A stretch of 64,000 nucleotides of DNA from Bradyrhizobium sp. CCBAU 53338 (GTDB lineage: Bacteria; Pseudomonadota; Alphaproteobacteria; Rhizobiales; Xanthobacteraceae), in assembly GCF_015291665.1 (NCBI RefSeq), contig NZ_CP030048.1:4774001-4838000 (forward strand). Reading direction: 5' to 3'. Below are positions 26,540-35,165 of the stretch, piece by piece. Numbering within the stretch: position 1 is the stretch's first letter; every line of letters begins with the position of its first letter. The position numbers were made by a program, and so were the translations under genes. The notes beneath the pieces are model-generated. The model was not told the DNA's origin. It worked only from the letters and a program-made list of their open reading frames with translations, and ran no database searches.

Positions 26540-27471
26540 CACTCGGGCCTCCGGAGACGTCGGCCTTCCAGAAGCCACATCGAGAGACCGTTCACCGCCA
26601 TGACCAGCCCGACGAGAACGACGGCGATGGCCGCACCGAACGGCCAGTTGTAGACGACGAAGATCTGCTGCTCGATCAAATTGCCGAGCATGACCGCCGA
26701 AGCGCCGCCCAGGATCGCGGGAATGACGAAAGAGCCGGCGGTGAGCGAGAACACCAGCGTGAACCCGGCCACGAAGCCCGGCATGCTCAACGGCAACGTC
26801 ACCCGCAGGAACACCTTCCACCAGGGCGCACCGAGCATGCGGGCCGCATCTTCGAGGTTGGGATCTATCTTGCCGAGCGCCGAGGCCAGCGGCAGCACCA
26901 TCATCGGGAAGAACACGTGCAGCGACCCGATGACGACGGCCGCTTCCGTGTAGAGCACCGATATCGGCGCATCCACAATATGCAGTGTCATCAGGATCCA
27001 GTTCAGCATGCCCTTGGGGCCGTTCTGGAGTACCAGCTGCCAGCCATACCCGCGAACAACCACGCTGACGATGAGCGGCGCAATGACGATCAGCGTGATG
27101 ATCCGCGTGACTACCGGGCGGCTCTTCACCATTACCAGCGCGACCGGATAGGCGAGCACCGTCGCGAGGGCCGAAGTGATGATGCTGATCCGCAGCGTCG
27201 TCCAGAGCACGCGTGCGTAGAGCTCGACATTGATGAGGCGCGCGTAGTGCGAGAGCGTGAACGGACGGCCGATGATGCCGCGGCTGTCCTGCGTCTGGAT
27301 GCTCGAGAGCAGCAGCACTAGGGCTGGATAGAAGAAGAAATAAGTCAGGAATGCCAGCATCGGGACGGCCAGAAGCCCGACAGGCAGGGCCAGGCGCCAA
27401 GGCGATCGCCGCTGGGCGACCGGAGGCGCTTCAACAGTCAAAGCTGCCACCGCATCGTCGCTGGTGGTCAT
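26539..27471 (-). CDS. ABC transporter permease (PotB-like)
   Basis: 310 residues. ATG 27471 has GAGGACAGCCAGCG upstream. A cytosolic tail of about 40 residues is followed by six membrane segments (LALPVGLLAVPMLAFLTYFF first). The EAA loop is LEDAARMLGAPWWKVFLRVT followed by LPLSMPG. It forms the inner-membrane channel with the PotC-like protein. It is the first importer gene; 217 bases upstream end the aminotransferase, leaving room for an internal promoter. Confidence 0.92.
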   Translation of the reverse strand: MTTSDDAVAALTVEAPPVAQRRSPWRLALPVGLLAVPMLAFLTYFFFYPALVLLLSSIQTQDSRGIIGRPFTLSHYARLINVELYARVLWTTLRISIITSALATVLAYPVALVMVKSRPVVTRIITLIVIAPLIVSVVVRGYGWQLVLQNGPKGMLNWILMTLHIVDAPISVLYTEAAVVIGSLHVFFPMMVLPLASALGKIDPNLEDAARMLGAPWWKVFLRVTLPLSMPGFVAGFTLVFSLTAGSFVIPAILGGASAVMLGNLIEQQIFVVYNWPFGAAIAVVLVGLVMAVNGLSMWLLEGRRLRRPE

Positions 27472-27688
27472 CGCTGGCTGTCCTCGACTGCGCGATACCA
27501 AGGCAATCCCCTCTTTGCACAAAGCTTATGCGTCGGCATCCTACAGGACCAAGAACATCTTCGTTTAGGGGCATCAGGAACGATTATGACAATTGGTTCG
27601 GCATGTTGCTCCGATCTTGATCGACAAATGCCGCTGGTCGCATCTTCATTCTCCGTTAGGCCAGCCCTCCTGTCGTCTCGATGCCAGG

Positions 27689-28891
27689 TCAGCGCAGCCC
27701 TTCGCAGAAGCTCGCGATGCGCCGGCAGCCCTCCTTGAGCGACTCGGTATCGGTTGCGTAGGAAATGCGGAAATATGGGCTCATCCCATAAGCGCCACCC
27801 GGCACGGCGGCGACATGCTGCTCTTCCAGGAGCGCTGAGATGAAGTCGGCGTCAGTTTCCAGCCGCCGTCCGCCCTTGGTGGTCTTGCCGATACAGCCGG
27901 CGATGTTCGGAAACACATAGAAGGCGCCTTGCGGCTTGTGGCAGGTAACACCGGGAATCTGGTTGAGGAGCCCGACCACCAGGTCGCGGCGGTTGCGATA
28001 GATGTCCGCGCGTTCCTTCAGGAAATCCTGAGGACCGTCCAGTACCGCGACCGCCGCCGCTTGGCTTATCGTACAGATTCCGCCGGTCGCCTGACCGTGG
28101 ACGTTGTTCATTGCAGCAATCAGGTCCTTCGGTCCGCCGCAATAGCCGACCCGCCAACCGGTCATCGCGTAGGCTTTGGATGCGCCGTTCACGGTCACCA
28201 CGCGATCCTTCAACTTCGGTTCGACCTCCGCAATGGTGCAGAACTTGAAACCGTCATAGGTCAGGTGCTCGTAGATGTCGTCGGTGAGGATCCAGACATC
28301 AGGGTATTTCAACATGACGTCGGCGATGGCCCGCATCTCCTCGTGCGTGCAGGCCGTGCCGGTCGGATTGTTGGGAAAGTTCAGGATCAACCATTTCGTC
28401 TTCGGCGTGATAGCAGCCTCGAGGTCCGCTGGGCGGAGCTTGAACTGGTTGTTTTCCGGACAGGGCACGGCGACCGGCGTCGCCTCCGCGAGCAGAACGA
28501 TATCCGCATAGGTGATCCAGCCCGGCGCCGGAATCACGACTTCGTCGCCGGGATTGCAGGTCGCAAACAAGGCATTGAAGATGATCTGCTTGCCGCCATT
28601 TGCGATCAGGATCTCGTCGAGCGCATAATCGAGATTGTTTTCCCGCTTGAACTTGCGCTGCACTGCGGTCCTCAGTGCGACGGTCCCCGGCTGCGCAGGA
28701 TATTTGGTATCACCAGCCAGCGCCGCCCGATGCGCAGCCTCGATCGCGTGCGGCGGCGTCGGAAAGTCCGGCTCCCCGGACGACAGGCCGACAATCTTGA
28801 CGCCGGCATCGCGGAGCTCCCGCGCCTTGTCCGTCATCGCCGCCGAGGCCGACACCTTCACGGTCTTGAGGCGGTTTGCGAGTTCAGGCAT
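27689..28891 (-). CDS. Class I/II pyridoxal-phosphate aminotransferase (aspartate aminotransferase-like)
   Basis: 400 residues of fold type I. GLSSGEPDFPTPPHAIEAA is the N-terminal substrate arm. ANGGKQIIFNALFAT, FNFPNNPTGTACTHEE-type Asn and DDIYEHLTYDGFKF follow, and the PLP Lys is in VNGASKAYAMTGWRVGYCGG. The C-terminal substrate Arg is in YFRISYAT. It belongs to the Igamma AspAT group found in rhizobia. ATG 28891 overlaps the upstream SDR stop by 8 bases and has GGAGCTGACA. It would transaminate an amino acid produced by the locus. Confidence 0.93.
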   Translation of the reverse strand: MPELANRLKTVKVSASAAMTDKARELRDAGVKIVGLSSGEPDFPTPPHAIEAAHRAALAGDTKYPAQPGTVALRTAVQRKFKRENNLDYALDEILIANGGKQIIFNALFATCNPGDEVVIPAPGWITYADIVLLAEATPVAVPCPENNQFKLRPADLEAAITPKTKWLILNFPNNPTGTACTHEEMRAIADVMLKYPDVWILTDDIYEHLTYDGFKFCTIAEVEPKLKDRVVTVNGASKAYAMTGWRVGYCGGPKDLIAAMNNVHGQATGGICTISQAAAVAVLDGPQDFLKERADIYRNRRDLVVGLLNQIPGVTCHKPQGAFYVFPNIAGCIGKTTKGGRRLETDADFISALLEEQHVAAVPGGAYGMSPYFRISYATDTESLKEGCRRIASFCEGLR

Positions 28892-29687
28892 TGTCAGCTC
28901 CACTTCTCATCTCTTTCAATCGCGCGGCCTCGGATCGGCTCGCGAATCGCAATTCGCCGACGACCTGAAACGTGGGAACGACCTCGATCATCGCGACGTT
29001 CATCCGCTCCGGCGCTCCCACCGCGAATGCAATGGCGTCCGCAATGTCGTCGGACTGAAGCGTCTCGAATGCGCCGACGAAGCGGGCATCGGGGTTGTCG
29101 GCAGCATTCTGGTTCTGGAAGATGCTGGTCGCCACGCGTCCGGGCGCGATTTCGGTGACACGAACGCGGGTGCCATAGAGATCGACACGCAGCTGCTGCG
29201 ACAGCGAATGAATGCCCGCCTTGGTCGCGTGATAGGCCACCGAGGAGTTGAATGTCGTTGCATTCTCGCCAAAGGCGTAATGGCCAGCGATCGAGGAGAC
29301 GTTGACGACGTGGCCGCGGTCGCGCTTTGCCATATCAGGTACGACGAGCCGCGTCAGGTGCAGGACCGCGCGCAGATTGACGTCAATCAGTGCATCGACA
29401 TCGTCAGGCGCCGTATCCAGGATATTGCTGCGCCGCGACTGACCGGCATTGTTGACGAGGACGTCGAACTCGGCCGAGCGGGCAAGCCGCGTCAGGGCTG
29501 TGAGATCGTTCACGTCGACTTCGCATACGCGACAACCGGTCTCGGCCGCCAGACGCGCCAATCGCTGATGATCGCGTGCCAGGGCGTGGACCTCGAGTCC
29601 CTCGGCGCGGAGGCGCCGAACCGTCGCCGCCCCGATCCCCGAGGATGCGCCCGTCACCAACGCCGTTCGATAGTCAGAAAATCCCAT
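28884..29687 (-). CDS. Short-chain dehydrogenase/reductase (second of the paralogous pair)
   Basis: 267 residues. It is nearly the same protein as the SDR at 16276: both start MGFSDYRTALVTGASSGIGA and share LVNNAGQSRR, DVNLRAVLHLT, the AGHYAFG loop, YHATKAGIHSLSQQLRVDLY and GTRVRVTEI. This copy has an 8-residue insertion before YHATK (ENATTFNSSVA region) and a longer C-terminus. Catalytic Ser-Tyr-Lys are intact. It leads the minus-strand run and overlaps the aminotransferase start. The two copies head the two opposing operons. Confidence 0.93.
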   Translation of the reverse strand: MGFSDYRTALVTGASSGIGAATVRRLRAEGLEVHALARDHQRLARLAAETGCRVCEVDVNDLTALTRLARSAEFDVLVNNAGQSRRSNILDTAPDDVDALIDVNLRAVLHLTRLVVPDMAKRDRGHVVNVSSIAGHYAFGENATTFNSSVAYHATKAGIHSLSQQLRVDLYGTRVRVTEIAPGRVATSIFQNQNAADNPDARFVGAFETLQSDDIADAIAFAVGAPERMNVAMIEVVPTFQVVGELRFASRSEAARLKEMRSGADNA

Positions 29688-29943
29688 CCGCATGGCTCTT
29701 TTTCAGGCAGCCAATCTTTTGCAGGCAGCGAAGGCGGCGGGAAAACTACGTTCATGCGTTGCTGCAGGCATACAGCGGATTTGTTCTGCCCTCATAAGGA
29801 CATCCAATATCCCGAACGGGCGGTGTCGGCAGGCAGGCCATAAGCGCGTCCGATACCGGCAGAGTGAATTTCTCTTACTCGCCATCGGTCGCGTCCCCTT
29901 ACATTTCGCAGATGCCCTGACTCACCCAAAGGAGACGGATCAG

Positions 29944-30636
29944 ATGTTGGAGGTCGGCAATCGGATCGTCATGGTTTCGGGGGCGTCGCGCGGCATCGGA
30001 CGCGCCGTCATCGACCGGCTGTTGTCGTCGGGATTCAGGGTATCGGCCGGCATGCGCGATCCGAGCCGGCTCGTCGAGAGCGAGCGGCTGATGACGCATC
30101 GCTATGACGCCGAAGACGCCAAGAGCCCGCTGGCCTGGGTGGACGCAACAGTCGCGCGATGGGGCGGCGTCGATGCCATCGTCAACGCAGCCGGGATCAA
30201 CCCCAGAGTTCGCGTCTCAGATGAGGGCGAGAGCGAGCTGGATGAAATGTGGCGCGTCAACGTCAAGGGTCCATTGCGCATCGTCAGAGCCGTTCTGCCT
30301 CATCTGGCCATCTGCGGTCATGGGCGGGTCGTCAATCTAGGGTCTCTCGCTGGAAAGCGGGTCGGCAGCAATGTCGGCTACGCCATGACCAAGTTCGCCG
30401 TGGTCGCGCTCACCCACGGCATCCGCCGGGAAGGCCGCGCGGCCGGCATTCGGGCGACGGTGGTCTGCCCGGGGTATGTCGCCACCGACATGACACTCAA
30501 CGACGACGAGATTCCCCGCCATGAAATGAGCCAGCCGGGCGACATCGCTCGGCTGGTGGAGACCGCGCTGATGCTGCCGAACAACGCCTCCGTCTCCGAA
30601 ATGCTCGTGCATTGCCAGTTCGAGCCGATGCTATAG
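29944..30636 (+). CDS. Short-chain dehydrogenase/reductase
   Basis: 230 residues, only distantly related to the other two SDRs. The coenzyme motif is MVSGASRGIGRAVIDRLL, the NAAG equivalent is IVNAAGIN, and the active site is SLAGKRVGSNVGYAMTKFAV (Ser, Tyr, Lys present). AAAGGAGACGGATCAG precedes ATG 29944. It is divergent from the SDR at 29687 with about 256 bases of shared promoter. The substrate is unknown; it probably belongs to the same catabolic locus. Confidence 0.9.
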   Translation: MLEVGNRIVMVSGASRGIGRAVIDRLLSSGFRVSAGMRDPSRLVESERLMTHRYDAEDAKSPLAWVDATVARWGGVDAIVNAAGINPRVRVSDEGESELDEMWRVNVKGPLRIVRAVLPHLAICGHGRVVNLGSLAGKRVGSNVGYAMTKFAVVALTHGIRREGRAAGIRATVVCPGYVATDMTLNDDEIPRHEMSQPGDIARLVETALMLPNNASVSEMLVHCQFEPML

Positions 30637-31045
30637 GACCGGCCGAAACTGATGCTTTGCGACAGAGATTCGTACGAACGGCAACCTAAGAACTGCAGCG
30701 CCGAGTTGTGTCGCGTCTTCGTTTGGCTTTCCACCATCTGAACGCAGCGGATCCGCCGAGCTGTCGTGTGCCCACAGAGGCGGGGGCCGGGTTCGCTCGG
30801 TTCCTCGGCAACCAACGCGCTTCGGCTGGGGACGGCGCGGATCTGAGCGGTGCTCCGACCGGCGAGGCCAACCGATGTACAACTCGAACTCGAGTTCGGG
30901 GATCGTGGGCGGGGCCATAATGGGCCTCGCCACAGCGGTGCTGATTTGCTGACTGAGCGGATTGCCGGGATGAGCGGCGAAGCGCATCCTTGCGCCTCAG
31001 CTTCGGCGTGTTGACGTTGCCGGTGTGAGTGCTATTGAACGGACT
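30637..31045. other. Intergenic region between SDR and ArsR genes
   Basis: About 400 bases with no recognised gene. The only coding candidate is a 25-residue hydrophobic ORF at 30875-30952, listed separately. The end of the stretch should hold the promoter for the ArsR gene, but I see no clear palindrome there. Confidence 0.5.
30875..30952 (+). CDS. Possible 25-residue hydrophobic peptide
   Basis: ATG 30875 follows GAGG at 7 bases. The peptide begins MYNSNSSSGIVGGA and ends in a short hydrophobic segment with a terminal Cys (GLATAVLIC). It is a polar head plus a single membrane-like helix. It has no homologue I know. It could equally be chance. Confidence 0.25.
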   Translation: MYNSNSSSGIVGGAIMGLATAVLIC

Positions 31046-31363
31046 ATGAGCAAGCTAACCACGCGCGCGCTGGAACGGCAGGCCAAGGATGTCGCCGCCC
31101 TGATGCGCATGCTCGCCAACGAGCACCGGCTGCTCATTGTTTGCAAGCTGGTCGAATATGGCGAAGCCAGTGCCGGCACGCTTGCCGAGGACATCGGCCT
31201 GTCCGCCTCGGCCCTGTCGCAGCACCTCACCAAGCTGAAGGCGGAGGGCGTCGTGGCGTCCCGGCGGGACAGCCAGACGATGTGGTATCGGATCGCCGAC
31301 CGACGGGTCGAAGAGCTGTTTTCAACGCTGCACAGGCTGTTCTGCGCCCCTCGTAAGCGCTGA
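31046..31363 (+). CDS. ArsR-family regulator with paired cysteines (BigR/SqrR-like)
   Basis: 105 residues. The winged helix-turn-helix is visible (AGTLAEDIGLSASALSQHLT). Cys33 sits in LIVCKLVEYGE and Cys100 in RLFCAPRKR; this pair matches the thiol switch of BigR/SqrR-type persulfide sensors, which release DNA on tetrasulfide formation. ATG 31046 is chosen; a GTG at 31025 would add seven residues. It faces the YeeE/YedE genes, whose upstream region at 32584-32611 carries a TCTAA-N4-TTAGA repeat, so it probably represses sulfur transport genes. Confidence 0.88.
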   Translation: MSKLTTRALERQAKDVAALMRMLANEHRLLIVCKLVEYGEASAGTLAEDIGLSASALSQHLTKLKAEGVVASRRDSQTMWYRIADRRVEELFSTLHRLFCAPRKR

Positions 31364-31393
31364 GCTTTCGCCAACTGGCACGAAACGCGCAGC

Positions 31394-31945
31394 CTAACCG
31401 CGCTTCTGCCTGGATTCCGTGGATTCGACCCACCAGAAGAACAGCGCAGCGCCGACCGCAAGCACAGCGAACCAGGCGATATCAGGGATATTCGTCACAT
31501 CCGGAAGTCGGACTTTGCCCAGCGCCCAGACGTTGAGGACGTGCGCCTTCAACCAATCGAAGCTCAGCGCGTAGAGGATGGCACCCGCCACCATGCCGAG
31601 CGCGCCGACCAGGGCATGAACGCTGCCGGTTGCGATGGCGCCGAGCGCCGTACCCGGGCAATATCCATAGACGACCATGCCGATGCCGAACAGCGCGGCA
31701 CCGAGCGCGACCGCCAGCATGTTGGCATCCTTCACATAGTACTTCGTGTTGCCTGTATCGACGAGCAACAGCACGCCGATGCCCCCGACCACGATTGCCG
31801 TGCCCATCACTTTCAGCACGGTGAAGTCGCGCAAGCGAAATTGGTTTTCGATCACATTGCAATTCGTCACCTTGCCGCGCTGCAGCAGGAAGCCGAAAGC
31901 TGCGCCCATCAGCAGTGGGCCGAGAATTGTCATCATCGCGGTCAT
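31394..31945 (-). CDS. YeeE/YedE (DUF6691) family membrane protein
   Basis: 183 residues with about four to five membrane segments. The conserved Cys motifs are KVTNCNVIENQF and VYGYCPGTALGAIATGS. Paired half-size YeeE proteins like this and its neighbour (PmpA/PmpB type) form sulfur-compound permeases passing thiosulfate or related sulfane sulfur into the cell. GAGGAGG precedes ATG 31945. It lies 10 bases after its partner and is the last gene of the long leftward sulfur run. Confidence 0.88.
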   Translation of the reverse strand: MTAMMTILGPLLMGAAFGFLLQRGKVTNCNVIENQFRLRDFTVLKVMGTAIVVGGIGVLLLVDTGNTKYYVKDANMLAVALGAALFGIGMVVYGYCPGTALGAIATGSVHALVGALGMVAGAILYALSFDWLKAHVLNVWALGKVRLPDVTNIPDIAWFAVLAVGAALFFWWVESTESRQKRG

Positions 31946-31955
31946 TGCATCCTCC

Positions 31956-32507
31956 TCAACGCTTGCGGAACATGAGCGCGGAAATGCCGAGCCCGGTTGC
32001 AAACATCACCGCCAGGAACAGCCAACTCGACACCGCGAGCTGCAGGCCGCCGGAGATGCCGTGTCCGCTGGTGCAGCCGCCTGCGAGCCGAGCGCCGTAC
32101 ATGATAACGGCGCCACCAAGGAACGCGGCGACAAAACGCTTGGCGACCGACGGCCCGAAACGATCCTTCCAGACCTCGGGTACGAGCTCAAGCCGCCACG
32201 TTCCCGACATCACCGCCGATATGAATGCACCTGCGGGGATGCCGACGAGGAACCAGACGCCGTAATCCCACTTCAGCGGCATGCTCTTCCAATAGGCGTT
32301 CTGTGCCACCGCGTCGGATCCGATCACCGGTATGGCGAACAACGAGGCAATACGCGAATAAGCAGTGGTGACCCCGAGCGGATCGCCGAACACTGCAAAC
32401 GCGATCCAGCTCAAGAGCCCGATCCCGGCACCGACGAGATACGGCGACCAGTCGATCCGCGCGGTGCGCGGTGCCTCGCGAACGTAGCTTTCCGTCATGG
32501 TGGTCAT
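31956..32507 (-). CDS. YeeE/YedE family membrane protein
   Basis: 183 residues with membrane segments at about 22-45, 80-105, 120-140 and 155-178. The signature GARLAGGCTSGHGISGG holds the conserved Cys for sulfur relay. It is the partner half of the gene at 31394, and both together equal one full-length YeeE. An AT-rich inverted-repeat region lies upstream, suggesting a promoter of its own under ArsR control. Confidence 0.9.
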   Translation of the reverse strand: MTTMTESYVREAPRTARIDWSPYLVGAGIGLLSWIAFAVFGDPLGVTTAYSRIASLFAIPVIGSDAVAQNAYWKSMPLKWDYGVWFLVGIPAGAFISAVMSGTWRLELVPEVWKDRFGPSVAKRFVAAFLGGAVIMYGARLAGGCTSGHGISGGLQLAVSSWLFLAVMFATGLGISALMFRKR

Positions 32508-32583
32508 GTGCGCTTCCCCGTTAGCGGCACGGCCGCATTCTCACGGCGCGATCGACCCGCATCGAAAATCATATTCAAACTTT

Positions 32584-32611
32584 CTAATTTAGCAAACTCT
32601 AAAATATTAGA
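32584..32611. promoter_or_regulatory. Candidate ArsR/BigR-type operator
   Basis: TCTAA-AATA-TTAGA (32598-32611) is a perfect inverted repeat, and CTAATTTAG (32584-32592) is a second one. Both are in an AT-rich island upstream of the YeeE pair. This resembles the AT-rich palindromes bound by BigR-type repressors. Confidence 0.45.
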
Positions 32612-33700
32612 TCAGGCGCCCGGAGTTGCCGAACTTGCTTGCTGCGGTTGTCGCATGCCGCCGCGATCGAAGAGCAGGTCGGTGAGCCCCGCCCCCAGCC
32701 ACATGCCGCCGAGCACCAGCCACGCGGTGAGCGCGAATACCGAGGCACCGGTCACTCCGGCCCCTACCGCACAACCGCCCGCAAGCATCGCGCCGAACCC
32801 CATGAGCAACGCACCGAGCAGATAGCGCCGCATGCCGAGTCCGTCAGAAAAACCCTCGAGCTTCAGCTCGTTCGCGCTCGCCGCAGCAGCAAACGAGCCG
32901 AGGAATACGCCGGGGATGATACCGAGATCGAAGCCGAGCCGGAGCTGCGCACTGTTCAGGACCAACATCAACAATTCGGCCGAGGGCCCGCTGAAGGTCA
33001 GGCTCTTCAGCGTCACCGGCGCGAAGGAGGCCTGCGCAAGCTGATAGGTGAAGAACCAGCCCGCCACGACAGCCACCCCGGTGGCCAGCGCTGCGAGGAT
33101 CAGCCGGCGCGGCAACTGGCTGCGAAAGGCGAAAGCGAGCCCCACGATCAGCCATAGTCCGCCAAAGGCAAGCTTCTCGGGCGTACCACCGCCGAACACT
33201 GCCATGATGTCGCGCGAGGGGCCACCATCGACCAGCCACAGATCGGCCACCCACTCGCGCACGGGCGATAGCAGGCCGCGATAGGAGGCCTGCGCGGTCA
33301 CCGCAAACACCAGGCCCGACAACAGGGCCCTGAGATTGCCATTGGCCGAGAGCACGAGCAGCCGGCTGGCGCAGCCGCGCGCGAGGATCATGCCACAGCC
33401 GAACATCACGCCGCCGACCAGCGCGCCGGAGATGCTCCCCTGCTGCGCAAGCTGGCGCGCCTCGGAAACATCGAGCCAGCCGATCGCAACCAGCGCCTGC
33501 GTGCCCACGAGCGCCGCGGCAAACGTCAGGAGCCAAACCGCAAGGCGCGGCCCACCCTCACCGCGGGAAAATTCGACGGCCGCCGCGCGCAGGCAGAAGC
33601 GGCTGCGCTGGGCAAAGAATCCAAAGAGACCGCCGACCAGGAGGCCGCCCAGCCAAGACAGCCGGTCTTCCCCCAAGAGATCGATCAATGTCGTCAGCAC
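32612..33700 (-). CDS. YeeE/YedE family transporter (full length)
   Basis: 362 residues with about nine or more hydrophobic segments. Duplicate Cys motifs are ILARGCASRLLVLSANGN and LAGGCAVGAGVTG, with an additional SRFCLRAA near the N-terminus. This is the TsuA-type two-lobe architecture for thiosulfate or sulfane-sulfur uptake. The start is GTG 33700 with GAGGTAGCT. It lies 88 bases after a DsrE gene; that gap holds an imperfect FixK-like box (33759-33772). Confidence 0.9.
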   Translation of the reverse strand: MLTTLIDLLGEDRLSWLGGLLVGGLFGFFAQRSRFCLRAAAVEFSRGEGGPRLAVWLLTFAAALVGTQALVAIGWLDVSEARQLAQQGSISGALVGGVMFGCGMILARGCASRLLVLSANGNLRALLSGLVFAVTAQASYRGLLSPVREWVADLWLVDGGPSRDIMAVFGGGTPEKLAFGGLWLIVGLAFAFRSQLPRRLILAALATGVAVVAGWFFTYQLAQASFAPVTLKSLTFSGPSAELLMLVLNSAQLRLGFDLGIIPGVFLGSFAAAASANELKLEGFSDGLGMRRYLLGALLMGFGAMLAGGCAVGAGVTGASVFALTAWLVLGGMWLGAGLTDLLFDRGGMRQPQQASSATPGA

Positions 33701-33788
33701 AGCTACCTCGGAATTTCCTGGAGGTGCGCCAATCTATCGCTCGCTGCTGCCGTGTCATATGAGCCAAATCAAGGCTCGCGATAGCGCT

Positions 33789-34232
33789 TCATGGACGCAG
33801 ATAGGCATATCCCTGCTGTTGCAGCTCGGCGAGCCGCACCACGCCGCCCTTCTCGGCCACCACGAAGCCGGGCGTGAGGTCGTCGAGCTTGACGCCCTGC
33901 GCCTTCATGGTGTTGGCACAGGCATCAAAACCGACACCGGCGTCAGTGAGCTTTTTCATCATCGCAACGGTGTGGTCGTCGGCAGCGAGTGCGTGAAAGG
34001 CCCGCAACGCAGGTCCATGCACAACCAGCCTGATATCGGCCTTGCCCGGTCCACCCACGCCATCGACGTGGTTCTGAATGTTACCCAGAACGAAGACGAC
34101 ACGATCGGCATCGGCCAGGTGATAGACGACGCGCTGCCGCGTGGGCGCTTCCGTCGCCGCGGCCGCTTCGCGCATCGCGGCGACACCGAACAATCCGACA
34201 AGGCTGCCGCGGAGCATGGATCGACGCTGCAT
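33789..34232 (-). CDS. Exported DsrE-like protein
   Basis: 147 residues. ATG 34232 follows AGGAGGGACC. The N-terminus (QRRSMLRGSLVGLFGVAAMR) is a Tat-like signal. The DsrE/F fold is shown by RVVYHLADADRVVFVLGNIQ, RLVVHGPALRAF and a Cys in FDACANTMKAQGV equivalent to the persulfide-carrying Cys of DsrE proteins. The likely role is periplasmic sulfur trafficking alongside Sox. It lies 8 bases after the hydrolase gene. Confidence 0.88.
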   Translation of the reverse strand: MQRRSMLRGSLVGLFGVAAMREAAAATEAPTRQRVVYHLADADRVVFVLGNIQNHVDGVGGPGKADIRLVVHGPALRAFHALAADDHTVAMMKKLTDAGVGFDACANTMKAQGVKLDDLTPGFVVAEKGGVVRLAELQQQGYAYLRP

Positions 34233-34240
34233 GGTCCCTC

Positions 34241-35152
34241 CTAGTGTGTCTGCTTGATGAAATCGACGATGCGGTCGGCCACGTCTTCCGCGAACAGGTC
34301 GCGGAAGAAATGATCAGCGTCCTCGATCTTGTCGAGCTGCACCCTGCCGCCACTCGAATCGGCAAGCGGCGCGAAGGACGCGATCACATCGGGCACGACG
34401 GTATCCTTGGTTGCGGCAAGCACCAGCACCGGCAGCTTCATGCGCGCCACGAGCGCCGCAGTGTCTTGGCCAGGGCCGACGGCATAGAAGGACGCGAAGG
34501 CGCGCGCCGTCACCACGGCATTGCGGCAATAGATGAATCCCGGCACATCCATCCACTCTCCGCCATGGCCGGTCGCAACGGCCTTCGTCGCCTGCTCCAG
34601 GAACGGTTCGAGCGACCTGCCATAGGTCTGGGCGTAGGCGGCGCGCAAATCGGCTTCTGCTTTTGCGGTCACCGGCGCCAGCAGCACTGCACCCACGACC
34701 GGCGACGTCTCGCTCGCCGCCAGATAGCGTGCAACCTGGTTCCCGCCGCGCGAGTGACCGAACGCGAAGACGAGGCGTGACATGCCCTTCGCACGAGTCA
34801 CCCAGGCGCCAATCTCAGCGGCCGCATCGTCGGCCGTGTGGTCGTGCCGCACTGCACAGTCATACATGCCCTTGCGGCGATCGATCCCCAGTGACAGCGT
34901 GTGGGCGAGCGATGCGACGCCGCGCTGCTCGAGCGCCTTCGCGAGGTCGTGAATGACTTCCATGTCCTTGTGCGCCAGCGTGCCGTGGGTCATCACGACG
35001 AGCGGTGTGTCTGCCCCCATCGAAGCTGGCGTGCGCAGTGTCCCGAGCGTGGTGCGGCCCTCGACGGACAGTTCCAGCTCCTGCTCGGCCGCAGCGGCAG
35101 GCAGCGCGAGCGCGAGCGCGAGCAAGACGGCCAGTCCCATCAACCATCGCAT
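34241..35152 (-). CDS. Exported alpha/beta hydrolase
   Basis: 303 residues. ATG 35152 has GAGGAGAG upstream. The signal peptide is MRWLMGLAVLLALALALPAA. The nucleophile elbow is AFGHSRGGNQVARYL; the oxyanion region is VVMTHGTLAHKD; an acid in AATKDTVVPDV and a His in EDADHFFRDL complete the triad. It is sandwiched between two exported DsrE genes in the sox transcript. Its substrate is unknown; a thioester or sulfur-linked ester is conceivable but unproven. Confidence 0.87.
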   Translation of the reverse strand: MRWLMGLAVLLALALALPAAAAEQELELSVEGRTTLGTLRTPASMGADTPLVVMTHGTLAHKDMEVIHDLAKALEQRGVASLAHTLSLGIDRRKGMYDCAVRHDHTADDAAAEIGAWVTRAKGMSRLVFAFGHSRGGNQVARYLAASETSPVVGAVLLAPVTAKAEADLRAAYAQTYGRSLEPFLEQATKAVATGHGGEWMDVPGFIYCRNAVVTARAFASFYAVGPGQDTAALVARMKLPVLVLAATKDTVVPDVIASFAPLADSSGGRVQLDKIEDADHFFRDLFAEDVADRIVDFIKQTH

Positions 35153-35165
35153 CGGCGGCCTCTCC

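Noticed and set aside
26540..27400. An upstream extension of the PotC-like permease giving a 554-residue fusion
   Set aside because: The extension is the out-of-frame reading of the PotB-like gene. The true PotC start at 26539 overlaps the PotB stop as ATGA.
33759..33772. ATGAGCCAAATCAA as a FixK box before the full-length YeeE gene
   Set aside because: The first half-site has ATGA in place of TTGA. The gene is probably read from the sox promoter; kept only as a weak candidate.
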